The notes below the pieces were generated by a model. It did no database searches. It was not told where the DNA came from and worked only from the letters and a program-made list of their open reading frames with translations. Shown one piece after another: positions 12,601 through 21,041 of a stretch of DNA of 64,000 nt. The translations under genes and the position numbers were made by a program. How positions within the stretch are numbered: position 1 is the stretch's first letter; each line of letters starts with the position of its first letter. This DNA comes from Callaeas wilsoni (taxonomy: Eukaryota > Chordata > Aves > Passeriformes > Callaeidae): the NCBI GenBank assembly GCA_013398955.1, contig VWPU01011653.1:1-64000 (forward strand), read 5' to 3'.

Positions 12601-15507
12601 ATCCTCAAGTGCTTCACTTATTAGACGTCAGAGATCCCATCTGTACATCATCACTCGTAGTCTCAGTTTATTGTCACAGCTTTCTAGCGAACTGTTTAAA
12701 AAAATATCCCTTTTTGCACACACCTCCTTTCCTGCAGATACTGGCCAGCCATTGACAATGCCCTGAGACGTGCAGCTTTCAACTACAGAGTGCAAGTCCG
12801 GCTCCTGGTCAGCTGCTGGGCGTACACTGACCCAGCCATGCTCCACTACCTGAGGTCGCTGCGTGCTCTCAACAACCCACATGCCCACATCAGTGTCGAC
12901 GTGGTATGATAAGAAACCTGATTTTGGAAAGACAGCTTGAGGCTATGGCCCCACACTGATTTTTGAGACTAAGCTGCTGTTTGTGTGTACAAATATTAGG
13001 TTTTAGAGAAGCAGGTTGTCTGTTTTTGCAGTGACCGCTTCACATTTTTGTGAAAATAAAGCTCAATATATAATCTTTGAGGAAGCAGCTATTTCAAGCT
13101 ACTGGTGATATCAGGTGTGTGCCTGGCTATGGCACTTGAGACATTATCCAGGCAGTTGCTTTTGCTGAGCACCGTGACTGTAACAGTTTATATGATAACT
13201 TCATGCTCAGAGACCTTTTCCTGCACGGAGTATTTTAAATGGGTCTAATTGCTATCAGTTTTTTAAAATTGAGAGCTCTGCTGTCTGCCTATACAGATAG
13301 ACCTATTCTTGAACACTAAATATTGCACACAGGCCATAGGCATTAGGCTGGAATGCATCAAGTGGAGTGGGGATGATGTGGATGCTCCCAACATGATGCA
13401 GTAATCACAAGAGAGAGATATCACAGAAGGAGGAGTGGGTTTCAGAAAAAAAAAATGAATAAAAAGAGAAATGTAGATTTTGGTAAGAGTTAACACAAAA
13501 AGTTAGGCATTATAGTTGCCTGCAGTACCCCTCATGTCTGTGATCAGCCCATTCTCGCACAAAATAAGAGCAGCAATCAGTGGTAAATGCAGATCTATTA
13601 AACAGCTGCCTAAAACTGCATTTAATTGTCTGCCCTGTAATGATAATAGCTGTGCCACTAATGGAACATTGTGAGGCAAACATTATCTGTATCTGATCTC
13701 AATTGCTTATCCAGTTTTATGTATAGTGGAAGTATTATTTCCTAGTTTTCTTGGATAATAATAAAATCTCTTCTATAGTGTATTTAATAACAGAGTGCGG
13801 TATGTTCTCTTCTGTTCTTCCCATATTATTCTATTCTTTGAAACTATAGAAAACATGCACTATCCAATCATGAAGTCTGTTCCTCACTCTAGTATTTCTG
13901 TTAATGCTTTTAATTTCTCTTTCTCCAGAAACTCTTCATTGTTCCCGTTCTGAATCACACAAACATTCCTCATGGGAGAGTGAATCACAACAAATACATG
14001 GTCACTGATAAAGTAGCCTACATTGGTATGTATTCCATTATTCCAAATACTTACAGTATCTCCAGATCTACTGGACTGAGACTGAGATAGGATCAGTTGC
14101 AATACCAAAAACTACCTAATTTTGCCATATAAAGCGAAGTCTGTCCTAGGTAAAGGAGTACAGATGTGAAGGGGAGAAAATAATGTAGGTCAAGTTCAGC
14201 AAGAGATTATTTCATATGATTGTGAACTATTAGGAACAGAGCATGACAAGGCTGAGTGCACAGCCTGTGACAAGCGCAGTGGGAATTTCACAGCCTGTGT
14301 GCTCAGAATGATGCAGGGATAGCTGGTGCTCCAGTACAGAACATTATCGTGCTTTAACAAACAGGAACTGCTGGGAGGAATTAATTCTATGCACTGTTTG
14401 TTGAACAGAACTCTAGGAAATGAAATGAGAAAACAGTAATGTTAACTGTGCGCTGCTCCTGAATGCTGGGATGGTGTTTACATTTCACTTTTTTATTAGG
14501 AACCCTCAAAAAAGGGGATGTGAATGTGCTCTGTCATTTCAGCCAGCTCACCCTCCCAGCAATACACACCTGCAAATAGCCCGATCTTCCAACTGGCCGA
14601 GGGTTTACAGCTCCAATTGCCTTCAATACTTTAATAACTTGTTTTGTACTTGAAGGCAGATACGCAGATAATTTGTTTTCATGCCTAAGCACCTTCCAGA
14701 ATTGACAGATTTTTCTGGCTAAGGCGATCACGAGGGGAAGTGCTAAGTGACAAAACGTGTATTTTTCACAGTGCTTGGTTTTCTGAATTGAGATAGCTTT
14801 GGAGAGAGCCCTAGACAATGTCTGCAGCTGGATTCCCAGCTTTGCCTGGTTTACAAGCAGACTGTGCATGTCAAGCTCAGAACAGCTCCTGAGGTTTTAT
14901 TGATCAAGAGTCCAGTTTCTCCTTTTGTTTTCCTTTAACAAGTGAAGAGAATTAAGTCCATGAAAGACTTTTTTTCTTTAAACACAGAAACCCATGTCAA
15001 ACACTGGCTTTTACCCCTCTTAATACTCAAATATTGCACTTTATTACCATGTTTATGAGTAGATTTGTGCATTCTGTCACAGGCTGTAAGGAATCAGAAG
15101 GTTATGAACCTTCAGGGTTGCAGTTAATACTAAGTTTTCAAAACCTGAGATCTGGCATAAGAAGGAGGTGACCTGATTTTTGCTGCCTCGTTGGTCCTAA
15201 TGAGATTTGCAGCCACAGAGCAAATCAACAAAGCCCAGAGATCAAACAGAACACTGGGAAATGAATGTTTTCTAATCAGCTACTTTTCCATTTCATAGGG
15301 ACTTCCAATTGGTCAGAAAACTACTTCACTGATACAGCTGGCGTGGGACTAATTATCAAACAGAATTTGACCAACCCGCAAAGAAGGCAACAGCCTGTCC
15401 AGGAACAGTTGAAAGATCTTTTTGAGCGAGACTGGAATTCCAAATATGCGGTGAATCTGGAAGATGTGCAGGGAGAGAAAGACTGTAACTGGAGAGGCAG
15501 ACCCTGA
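3580..15507 (+). CDS. PLD4: PLD4, endolysosomal 5'-exonuclease (whole gene model, 10 coding exons)
   Basis: Coding exons: 3580-3639, 5773-6008, 6690-6873, 8243-8363, 8719-8846, 9013-9213, 9617-9756, 12738-12903, 13929-14025 and 15299-15507. All have AG acceptors and GT donors, and the reading phase is kept throughout, giving 1542 nt (513 residues); the human protein is about 506. Layout: short cytosolic N-terminus, one transmembrane segment at about residues 21-39 ([19 protein letters not shown]), a luminal stem, then two PLD domains. Both HxKxxxxD motifs are intact: H218/K220/D225 and H432/K434/D439. At least eight N-x-S/T sequons fit a glycosylated type II protein. Known for the family: PLD3 and PLD4 are not classical phospholipases but 5'-exonucleases of single-stranded DNA and RNA in endolysosomes that restrain TLR9 and TLR7. 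PLD4 rather than PLD3 is chosen because AHNAK2 is the neighbour and the C-terminal half matches PLD4 better. The exact start is uncertain. Confidence 0.93.
5195..5256. repeat. Perfect inverted repeat (25-bp arms, 12-base loop) in PLD4 intron 1
   Basis: The left arm at 5195-5219 is exactly complementary to the right arm at 5232-5256, with a 12-base pyrimidine-rich loop between them. Read from either strand it would form a 25-bp hairpin. It lies within the intron between 3639 and 5773. Confidence 0.95.
5491..5605 (-). mobile_element. CR1 LINE fragment
   Basis: Read on the minus strand this is the 3' part of an avian CR1 element. The plus strand shows the familiar complement (TGTCATCTAGTCCAACCCCT, then AACTAGATCAGGTTGCTCAG). 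It sits in PLD4 intron 1. The right limit is approximate. Confidence 0.85.
5773..6008 (+). CDS. PLD4: PLD4 exon 2: transmembrane segment and stem
   Basis: The acceptor is TGTTCTAG before 5773 and the donor is CAG|GTGAGT at 6009. The exon encodes the 19-residue hydrophobic signal anchor followed by an acidic luminal stem. The stem holds an imperfect tandem duplication (GLHRDLPEE / GLYGDLPRT). The exon ends two bases into a serine codon (DSC-S). Confidence 0.9.
6690..6873 (+). CDS. PLD4: PLD4 exon 3
   Basis: The acceptor is CCATTGCAG and the donor is CAG|GTAAGG. It encodes [13 protein letters not shown] and the conserved [11 protein letters not shown] strand that opens the first PLD domain. 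It contains the sequons NST and NDS. Confidence 0.93.
8243..8363 (+). CDS. PLD4: PLD4 exon 4
   Basis: The acceptor is CTACACAG and the donor is AAAG|GTAATT. It encodes [12 protein letters not shown] through [11 protein letters not shown], the helix-strand part of PLD domain 1. The family-conserved SSPTLA segment is present. Confidence 0.93.
8719..8846 (+). CDS. PLD4: PLD4 exon 5: first HKD catalytic motif
   Basis: The acceptor is CTTCTTCAG and the donor is CAG|GTAACC. It encodes [16 protein letters not shown] and then HSKFWIVD at 8769-8792, an intact H-x-K-x4-D motif. The family-diagnostic [11 protein letters not shown] follows. Confidence 0.96.
9013..9213 (+). CDS. PLD4: PLD4 exon 6
   Basis: The acceptor is CTTTGCAG and the donor is TCT|GTAAGT. 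It encodes [18 protein letters not shown] and the linker between the two PLD domains. It contains the sequons NCS, NAT and NYS. Confidence 0.95.
9617..9756 (+). CDS. PLD4: PLD4 exon 7
   Basis: The acceptor is TTTTTTACAG and the donor is AAAG|GTACAA. It encodes [15 protein letters not shown] and [12 protein letters not shown], the start of the second PLD domain. The exon ends two bases into an arginine codon. Confidence 0.95.
9905..10185 (+). mobile_element. CR1 LINE fragment, 3' end
   Basis: The body contains GATTGGATATTAGGAAACAG and ends with TTGGACTTGATGATCTTAAA and a CCAGACTTAACAATTCTGGG tail, a diverged CR1 3' end. It sits in PLD4 intron 7. Confidence 0.9.
10604..10652 (+). repeat. TTG-rich microsatellite
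   Basis: Two short runs of GTT/TTG triplets are separated by GGGAGTTT, within PLD4 intron 7. Confidence 0.85.
10718..10915 (-). mobile_element. CR1 LINE fragment, 3' end
   Basis: The plus strand begins ATCACAGAATCCTAGAATGG and continues with ACTAGACCAGGTTGCCTGAA, the complement of a CR1 3' end. It sits in PLD4 intron 7, opposite in direction to the neighbour at 9905. The right boundary is approximate. Confidence 0.85.
12738..12903 (+). CDS. PLD4: PLD4 exon 8
   Basis: The acceptor is TTTCCTGCAG and the donor is GTG|GTATGA. It encodes [14 protein letters not shown] and [16 protein letters not shown], both strongly conserved in the PLD3/PLD4 family. The preceding intron, about 3 kb, is the longest in the gene and contains two CR1 fragments. 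Confidence 0.95.
13929..14025 (+). CDS. PLD4: PLD4 exon 9: second HKD catalytic motif
   Basis: The acceptor is CTTTCTCCAG and the donor is ATTG|GTATGT. It encodes [18 protein letters not shown] and then HNKYMVTD at 13986-14009. This is a complete H-x-K-x4-D motif with aspartate in the last place. Confidence 0.95.
15299..15507 (+). CDS. PLD4: PLD4 exon 10 (last coding exon)
   Basis: The acceptor is CATTTCATAG. It encodes [18 protein letters not shown], then [18 protein letters not shown], and ends with a TGA at 15505-15507. The C-terminal cysteine near the end (DCNWRG) matches the family. Confidence 0.95.
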
Positions 15508-15915
15508 AGTGACTTGAAATGTACATTTAAAATAGAAACAAAAAAATGTATTTGAATCTTGTTCCTGTGCAAATCGAGGAACTCTCTTCTTTTTGTCTTT
15601 GTCAGAGAAATCACTTCCTCGTGGCATCCACATTGATGACATGACAAGTTCTGATAGTTGACTCTACCTGCGAAACCATTAGTCATTGTGTGGTGTTTGA
15701 TTTTTTTGTGTGATTACCTCATTGCAGAGTTAATGAAATGCATACAGTGTTGTATGACAAGCTGTCTGGCATTAAAGCAAACATCAGAGACACAGATCAC
15801 TATTGCTGTGCTATTTTATCTTTGGAAACTACATATTTCAACCTAAATGTTCCATTAACGGTGTTTGCTTACATGTGTTTAAACATTTTTAATAAACTCC
15901 TGGCCACCTTAAGAT
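15508..15915 (+). other. PLD4: PLD4 3' untranslated region
   Basis: The stretch follows the PLD4 stop codon. The first canonical AATAAA is at 15891-15896, so the transcript probably ends about 20 bases later. The exact cleavage point is inferred. Confidence 0.6.
15891..15896 (+). terminator. PLD4 polyadenylation signal
   Basis: A canonical AATAAA hexamer lies about 385 bases after the PLD4 stop, the first on this strand in the 3' flank. Confidence 0.65.
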
Positions 15916-17514
15916 TTGAGCTATGTATATGATCACCTACAATAGCAAGGACAGATTTTTAAAAGCATTTCAAAATTAGAGATACAGGGAAATACCTGTT
16001 TCTAAGTGTTGAGGCTAGCTGCAAGAGATAAATGCCTGGGATTTAAACCTTGGGGCCAGTTTCAAATTCAGCTGGCCTGGAACCCGGAGTGTCTGGGGAT
16101 GTTTGGATGTCTGTGTGTCGGTCTTGTGCAGGAAACAGGATGGGAGAGCAGGGCGAAGCTGCTACACGGGTGCTGTTGTGGCTAGGACATCCCACTTGCA
16201 CTGTGGGCAGTGTTTGGAGAGCCTCCTCGCTCCTTCTGGGCTGCCCTGGTGCTGGTCCTGAGCAGTGTTGTGTCTCTGGGCTGCCTTTCCTTCTGCAGTC
16301 ACTCAGGGACCACAGCCCTGAGCCATCTGGTGCCTTCTATCTGTACCCACCACTGCTCTGCCCTGGGCGACTTTTTGAAGTGACAGGAAAGGAGGGCACG
16401 TGCTCCAGCTGTGAGTGACACTGGGCTGGAGCTCCATGGACCTTGCCAGAGCTCTGCACCTCTGCCTGACACTGAGAGTGGAGTCATTGACTATGTATTG
16501 ATTTATACCTCTGTGACTACACAAAAATCCCCATATTATTAAGGGCTTTTAGAGATGACCCCCATCAATGTTCCATTTTTTGGTTTCCAGGCTGCTCCTT
16601 AGCTATCTCTTTAGATACTTCCAACATTCCTTGGAGTATCTTATCCATCGTTACAAATCAATGCTTCTTGTTACTGTGGCAGATTTTTAAAGACATGTAG
16701 CTGCATGTACAGATATCACTGAAATTTTGGGAACATTCACATACATGCCAAAATATTGAGGAACATACAGGTGCTTTTTCTGCTCTCACTCCCTTATTTC
16801 CTTACTAGAGTTAGCTTGAAAATCTTTGTGAGAAGTTACATCTTCAACCAACAAAACAGTTTTCCGTAGAGGAGTGCATTCCTCTAGATGGCACTCCAAG
16901 CTGTGTATTTCTGTTTTGGCAGGGATAGATATCGCAGGAGCAAGAAGAAAACTTCTTTCTCTTCTACTTGTGAGCTCAAATCTGACAGTGCTGGATTAGT
17001 TCAGTGGGACAGAGCTTCTGGCCAAGCTGGCAGAATTTTCTTGTAAGTTTTCTTGTAAGTTTTTCTTGTAAGTTCTTACAAGAATTTTCATATAAGCCTC
17101 AAGTGGGTTAAGGTTTGGCTTATAAATGAAAAATAGATGCTTAGGAGAGTGCTCTTCTATTTTCTCTACTGACATCACTGTTTGTTTTCCTCTACATATG
17201 GGGGTGAGGGGCGGGTTTACAATTAAGACAATGAACTGGATCCAAGAGGAACTTGAGATTCTTTCCCTGGTTTCTTGTGAGACTTTTGAAGCCCCTTCAT
17301 ATATTGATTCTTATTTACTTGTTTTCTGTTAGAAAGATAGAATATCATGTTATAACCAGGCTTTGAGTTTCAATTCTTTCCCATTTATGAGACAGAGTTA
17401 ATAATAGTCCTTATCCATTCATCTCTTACTTGTCTCTGTCATTTAGACTGTGATTTCTCCAAGCTAGGAACTGTACCGAATATAACCTGTGGCCTCCAGC
17501 GGTATTTATTAGTA
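15916..17514. other. Intergenic spacer after PLD4
   Basis: I see no gene here. The ORF at 16050-16418 (+) is short, has no recognisable domain and overlaps others in other frames. A small palindromic minisatellite lies at 17035-17084. Confidence 0.5.
17035..17084. repeat. Small tandem repeat ending in a palindrome
   Basis: Three copies of TTTCTTGTAAGT follow each other with slight variation. The last copy pairs with CTTACAAGAA (about 17063-17084) to make a 10-bp-arm palindrome with a two-base centre. Confidence 0.85.
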
Positions 17515-17715
17515 TCATCCTTGGGCAGATTGGATATTAGGAAAAGGTTCTTCACCCAAAGGGTGGCTGGGCACTGGAAAGGCTCCCCAGGGAAGTTGTC
17601 ACATCAAGAAGCATTTGAACTACCCTCTTGGACAAGTGGTGTGATTCTTGGGGTTGTATTGTGTAGAGCCAGGAGCTGGACCTTGTGAGTCCCTTCCAAT
17701 TCAGGATATTCTATC
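17515..17715 (+). mobile_element. CR1 LINE fragment, 3' end
   Basis: It contains GATTGGATATTAGGAAAAGG, CTCCCCAGGGAAGTTGTCAC and the end TGAGTCCCTTCCAATTCAGG, all typical of the CR1 3' region. Confidence 0.9.
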
Positions 17716-18469
17716 ATTTTCTAGTCTGATTGCAAGCTGTTCAGATTTTTGTCAGTATTGGTTTATTCATGTGTAGAAGAAGTCGCTGGTTCAGCTCTTG
17801 AGCATGGATACTCTCCTCTGATGAGCTCATCTCATGTACCTGTGTGATGAGGAAGTACAAGGTGAGTGAACTGGCCCCGCTTTACCGGAGCGGCTTTCGA
17901 GAGGAGCTGCTGCACTGCTCTGCCAGCAGGATCACCTCTGAAAGCTCTTGGTTTGGTGCAGTGCCTTGTGGCTACAGCACTGCGCCAGCAATGCAGATGA
18001 CAGCAGGACAGAACCTAGCTGGCTCCATGGGTTTTAAGTACTGACAGAACCACAAAGTCACCTGGCTTCACGCATTGGACACCAGCTTGTTCCAAAAGCT
18101 TTAGTATTATCTGTTCTCATTTCTTCCTGCCATTACCCAGGATTTTTTCTTTCCCAGTTGTTCCAGATAAAACATAACCTTGTTGCTTTCATCTAGGTAC
18201 TGAGAGAATATTTCATCTACCATTTATGCCATATCAGTATACACTTAATTTCTTGACAGTCATGAATATCTCCATAATCCCTAGAGGATAGCTCTTGGGT
18301 CATGGGCACCGACTCACAGACCTCTGCTCTCTGGAGAGGCCCAGAAAAGTTGGCTTTAGTTGCAGGGTGGATTGTGGTGGTGCACCTTCCTGAGGAGGGG
18401 AAGTGGAGAGGGAGGTGCCAGTTCTTTCTTCCTGGTAGCCAGTGATAGGATGTGTGGGAATAGTTCAAA

Positions 18470-18720
18470 GTTGCAGCAGGGGAGGTTCACACTTGACACT
18501 AGGAAATATTTCCTTACCAAGAGAGTGGTCAAACACTAAACCAGACTTGTCTTGAGAGGTGTTCAATGCCGCAATCCTGTCAGTGTTGAAGAGGCATTCA
18601 GACAATGCCAATAATAACCTTAACATTTTTTCTGTGTTTTGGTCATCCCTGAAGTGGTCAAGCAATTGGACTGAATGATCATTGTGGGCCCCTTTCAATT
18701 AACTCTTCTCTTCTGTTCTA
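18470..18720 (+). mobile_element. CR1 LINE fragment, diverged
   Basis: It shows GAGGTTCACACTTGACACTA, an AGGAAATATTTCCTTACCAA stretch and an end related to GGACTGAATGATCATTGTGG and CCCCTTTCAATTAACTC. It is more diverged than the neighbouring copies. Confidence 0.75.
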
Positions 18721-18756
18721 TTCTAAATGTCTCTGAAGTGAAACAGCATTAGATCA

Positions 18757-18977
18757 CATATAAGGAAAACATCTTTACTGTGAGGGTGGTGAGGCCCTGG
18801 CACAGGTTGCCCAGAGAAGCTGCGGCTGCCCCAGCCCTGGGAGTGTTCAAGGCCAGGCTGGATGGAGCTCTGAGCAAGGTGGGCTGGTGGAAGGTGTCCC
18901 TGCCCGTGGCAGGGTGTTAGAGCTGGGTGATCTTTAAGGTTCCTTCTGTCCCCTTAACATTCTATGATTTTATGATG
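18757..18977 (+). mobile_element. CR1 LINE fragment, 3' end
   Basis: It contains TGAGGCCCTGGCACAGGTTG, CAGAGAAGCTGCGGCTGCCC and GGTGATCTTTAAGGTTCC, and ends in CATTCTATGATTTTATGAT. This is a well-preserved CR1 3' end of a younger-looking subfamily than its neighbours. Confidence 0.93.
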
Positions 18978-19324
18978 TAGAAATGAAGAACACTTCAATC
19001 TACAGATGGTTAGACAGCCAAGTACACGTCACTTACAACTCATTTCCTGTTTTGCTGTGCCTCCTTTCCTGTGCTAAGTAGAATGTGGAGAAGTACAGGA
19101 TGAGAAAACTACTATAATGAAGCATGTCTGTGCTTGTCATTCTGGAGAGAAGATCTTGTGAGTGAAGTGGTGATTGCAGCCACATTGGCCACAGTGACCC
19201 TGAAGAAATCGAATTTAAAATCTCTGGTGACAGGAGAAAAAGGGACAGCAAAACTTCAACTCCAGACAGGAGAGCTGGCTTCAGGGTGCTCAGGGAACTA
19301 GTGAGTAAAGTCTGCATGGAAAAT

Positions 19325-19882
19325 GTTTTTTGTATTTGAGGGGATTGTCCTGCTCTGCGCTGCACTGGGGCGGCCTCACCTGGAGTCCTGTGAGCAGTTT
19401 TGGGTGCCACAAAAAAAAAAGAACATCAGAGAGCACCCAAAGGAGGCCAGAAGAATGGTGAAGGGTCTGAAGGGGAAGCTGAATGAGGAGAGGCTGAAGC
19501 TGCTTGGTCTGTTCTGCCTGGAGGAGACTGAGGGGAGAGCTCAGTGTGGCCTTCAACATCCTCATGAGGGAAGTGGAGGGGCAGGTACTGATGTCTGCAC
19601 TCTTGTGGCCAGTGACAGGACTTGAGGAAAGGGCGGGAGCTGAGTCATGAGGGGTTTAGGATGGATGTTAGGAAAAAGATTTTTCACGCAAAGGGTGTTT
19701 GAGCAATTGAATAGACTCCCCAGGGTAGTGGTCACAGCACCAAGTCTGACAGAGTTTAAGAAGCCTTTGGACAATGCTCTCAAGCACATGGTGTGAGTCT
19801 TGGGGTGTCCTATGCAGGACCAGGAGTGGGATTCAAGGATCTTGACAAGTTCCTTCCAACTCAGCATATTCTATAATTCAAC
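19325..19882 (+). mobile_element. CR1 LINE fragment (longest in the window)
   Basis: About 560 bp of the 3' part of CR1, from CCTCACCTGGAGTCCTGTGA through GGCCAGAAGAATGGTGAAGG and GGATGGATGTTAGGAAAAAG to AGTTCCTTCCAACTCAGC near the end. The element carries no intact frame. Short ORFs here (19323-19625 +, 19562-19867 -) belong to it. Confidence 0.93.
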
Positions 19883-21041
19883 TTGGGATTGGAATGAGTG
19901 AAAAGTCTCCATTACCCCTATATTTAGGAACTGTGCTGTCATTAAGCATTCACTTCAGCAGATAGTGAAGTACATGCAAACTTTTGCAAATTTCAGCTGT
20001 GATTTTCAGAATCAAAATGTCAGTAACTCATGCTACTCAAGTTATTATTCGTATGGTGAGTTTATTGTGAATTAAGAATACAGACAGTGTTTTAATGGTA
20101 CATGTGAAGGCTGTCACATATGCACTCTAGTTTTCATTGTGAACTTGAGAGAAGCGCTAATATAAACAAAGGAGCAAATAATTATATACACCTCCTTTCC
20201 CAGAAAATCTCTGAAGCAATTCCACCGGTGTGGCAGATCATTCTAAGCATTTAACTATCCTGTAAGTATATACATTAACATTTATTTATCCACATTTGAA
20301 TAATATTCTTCGTAAGCATGTTTTATTCTGCTATTTTACAAACACGATTTAGTTACATGGTTTTTGGTCTTGAAATTATTCTGTTGGTTTTTGCTGTTTT
20401 TTTTAAAAATTATTGTAAGGCTAAATATGACCCACCAAAATAATTTAAAAAGGAGAAGAGAGGAAGAGGCAAAGTATAAGTTTCTCTACACTAGTATTTA
20501 ATTTTTATTTTGTATTTTAAAATGTTTGTGGAATATACATACTATCTTAGCTGAAATAAAGAAAAACCTTTTAATAACAAAGCAAAAGTAGATTAGAAAG
20601 TTCCAGAATCTAAACAGGTAAGTATAGTTCTCATAGTCTCATAGTACTAGTTTAGAACCCATTCTGGAAATAATCCATAATATAAATATAACTGGTGTGT
20701 TTTGAGAAGCCTATTTAACAAGTCTTTTGCTATCGTTGAGCCTTTCAATGATTTACATTCATGGTTCAGGTATCTACTCAGATTTCACTCAAACTATAGA
20801 CTCCTCTGCACCTGTCATAGTTGTTGCCCTTGGGGTAGATAGGAAGAAATCATTATTTTTATTAGTGTGCAATCTAGTACATCCATGCACTTGAAAATTT
20901 AAATGTGGTAAATTCTGTTCAAGTGTTTTCATGAATGCCAGCTTTGGGTTTTAATTTTCAGTTAGTAGAAAATTGAGAAAACATTCTCTTCTCTACATAT
21001 GGATGATTTTGTTTTCATTGAAGATTGAGAAAATACAACCT
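19883..21041 (-). other. AHNAK2 3' flank and probable 3' untranslated region
   Basis: This AT-rich DNA lies directly after the AHNAK2 stop on the minus strand. Minus-strand AATAAA hexamers occur at 21041-21046 (overlapping the stop codon) and at 20281-20286, with others in between. The transcript probably ends at one of them; which one cannot be told from sequence alone. Confidence 0.45.
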
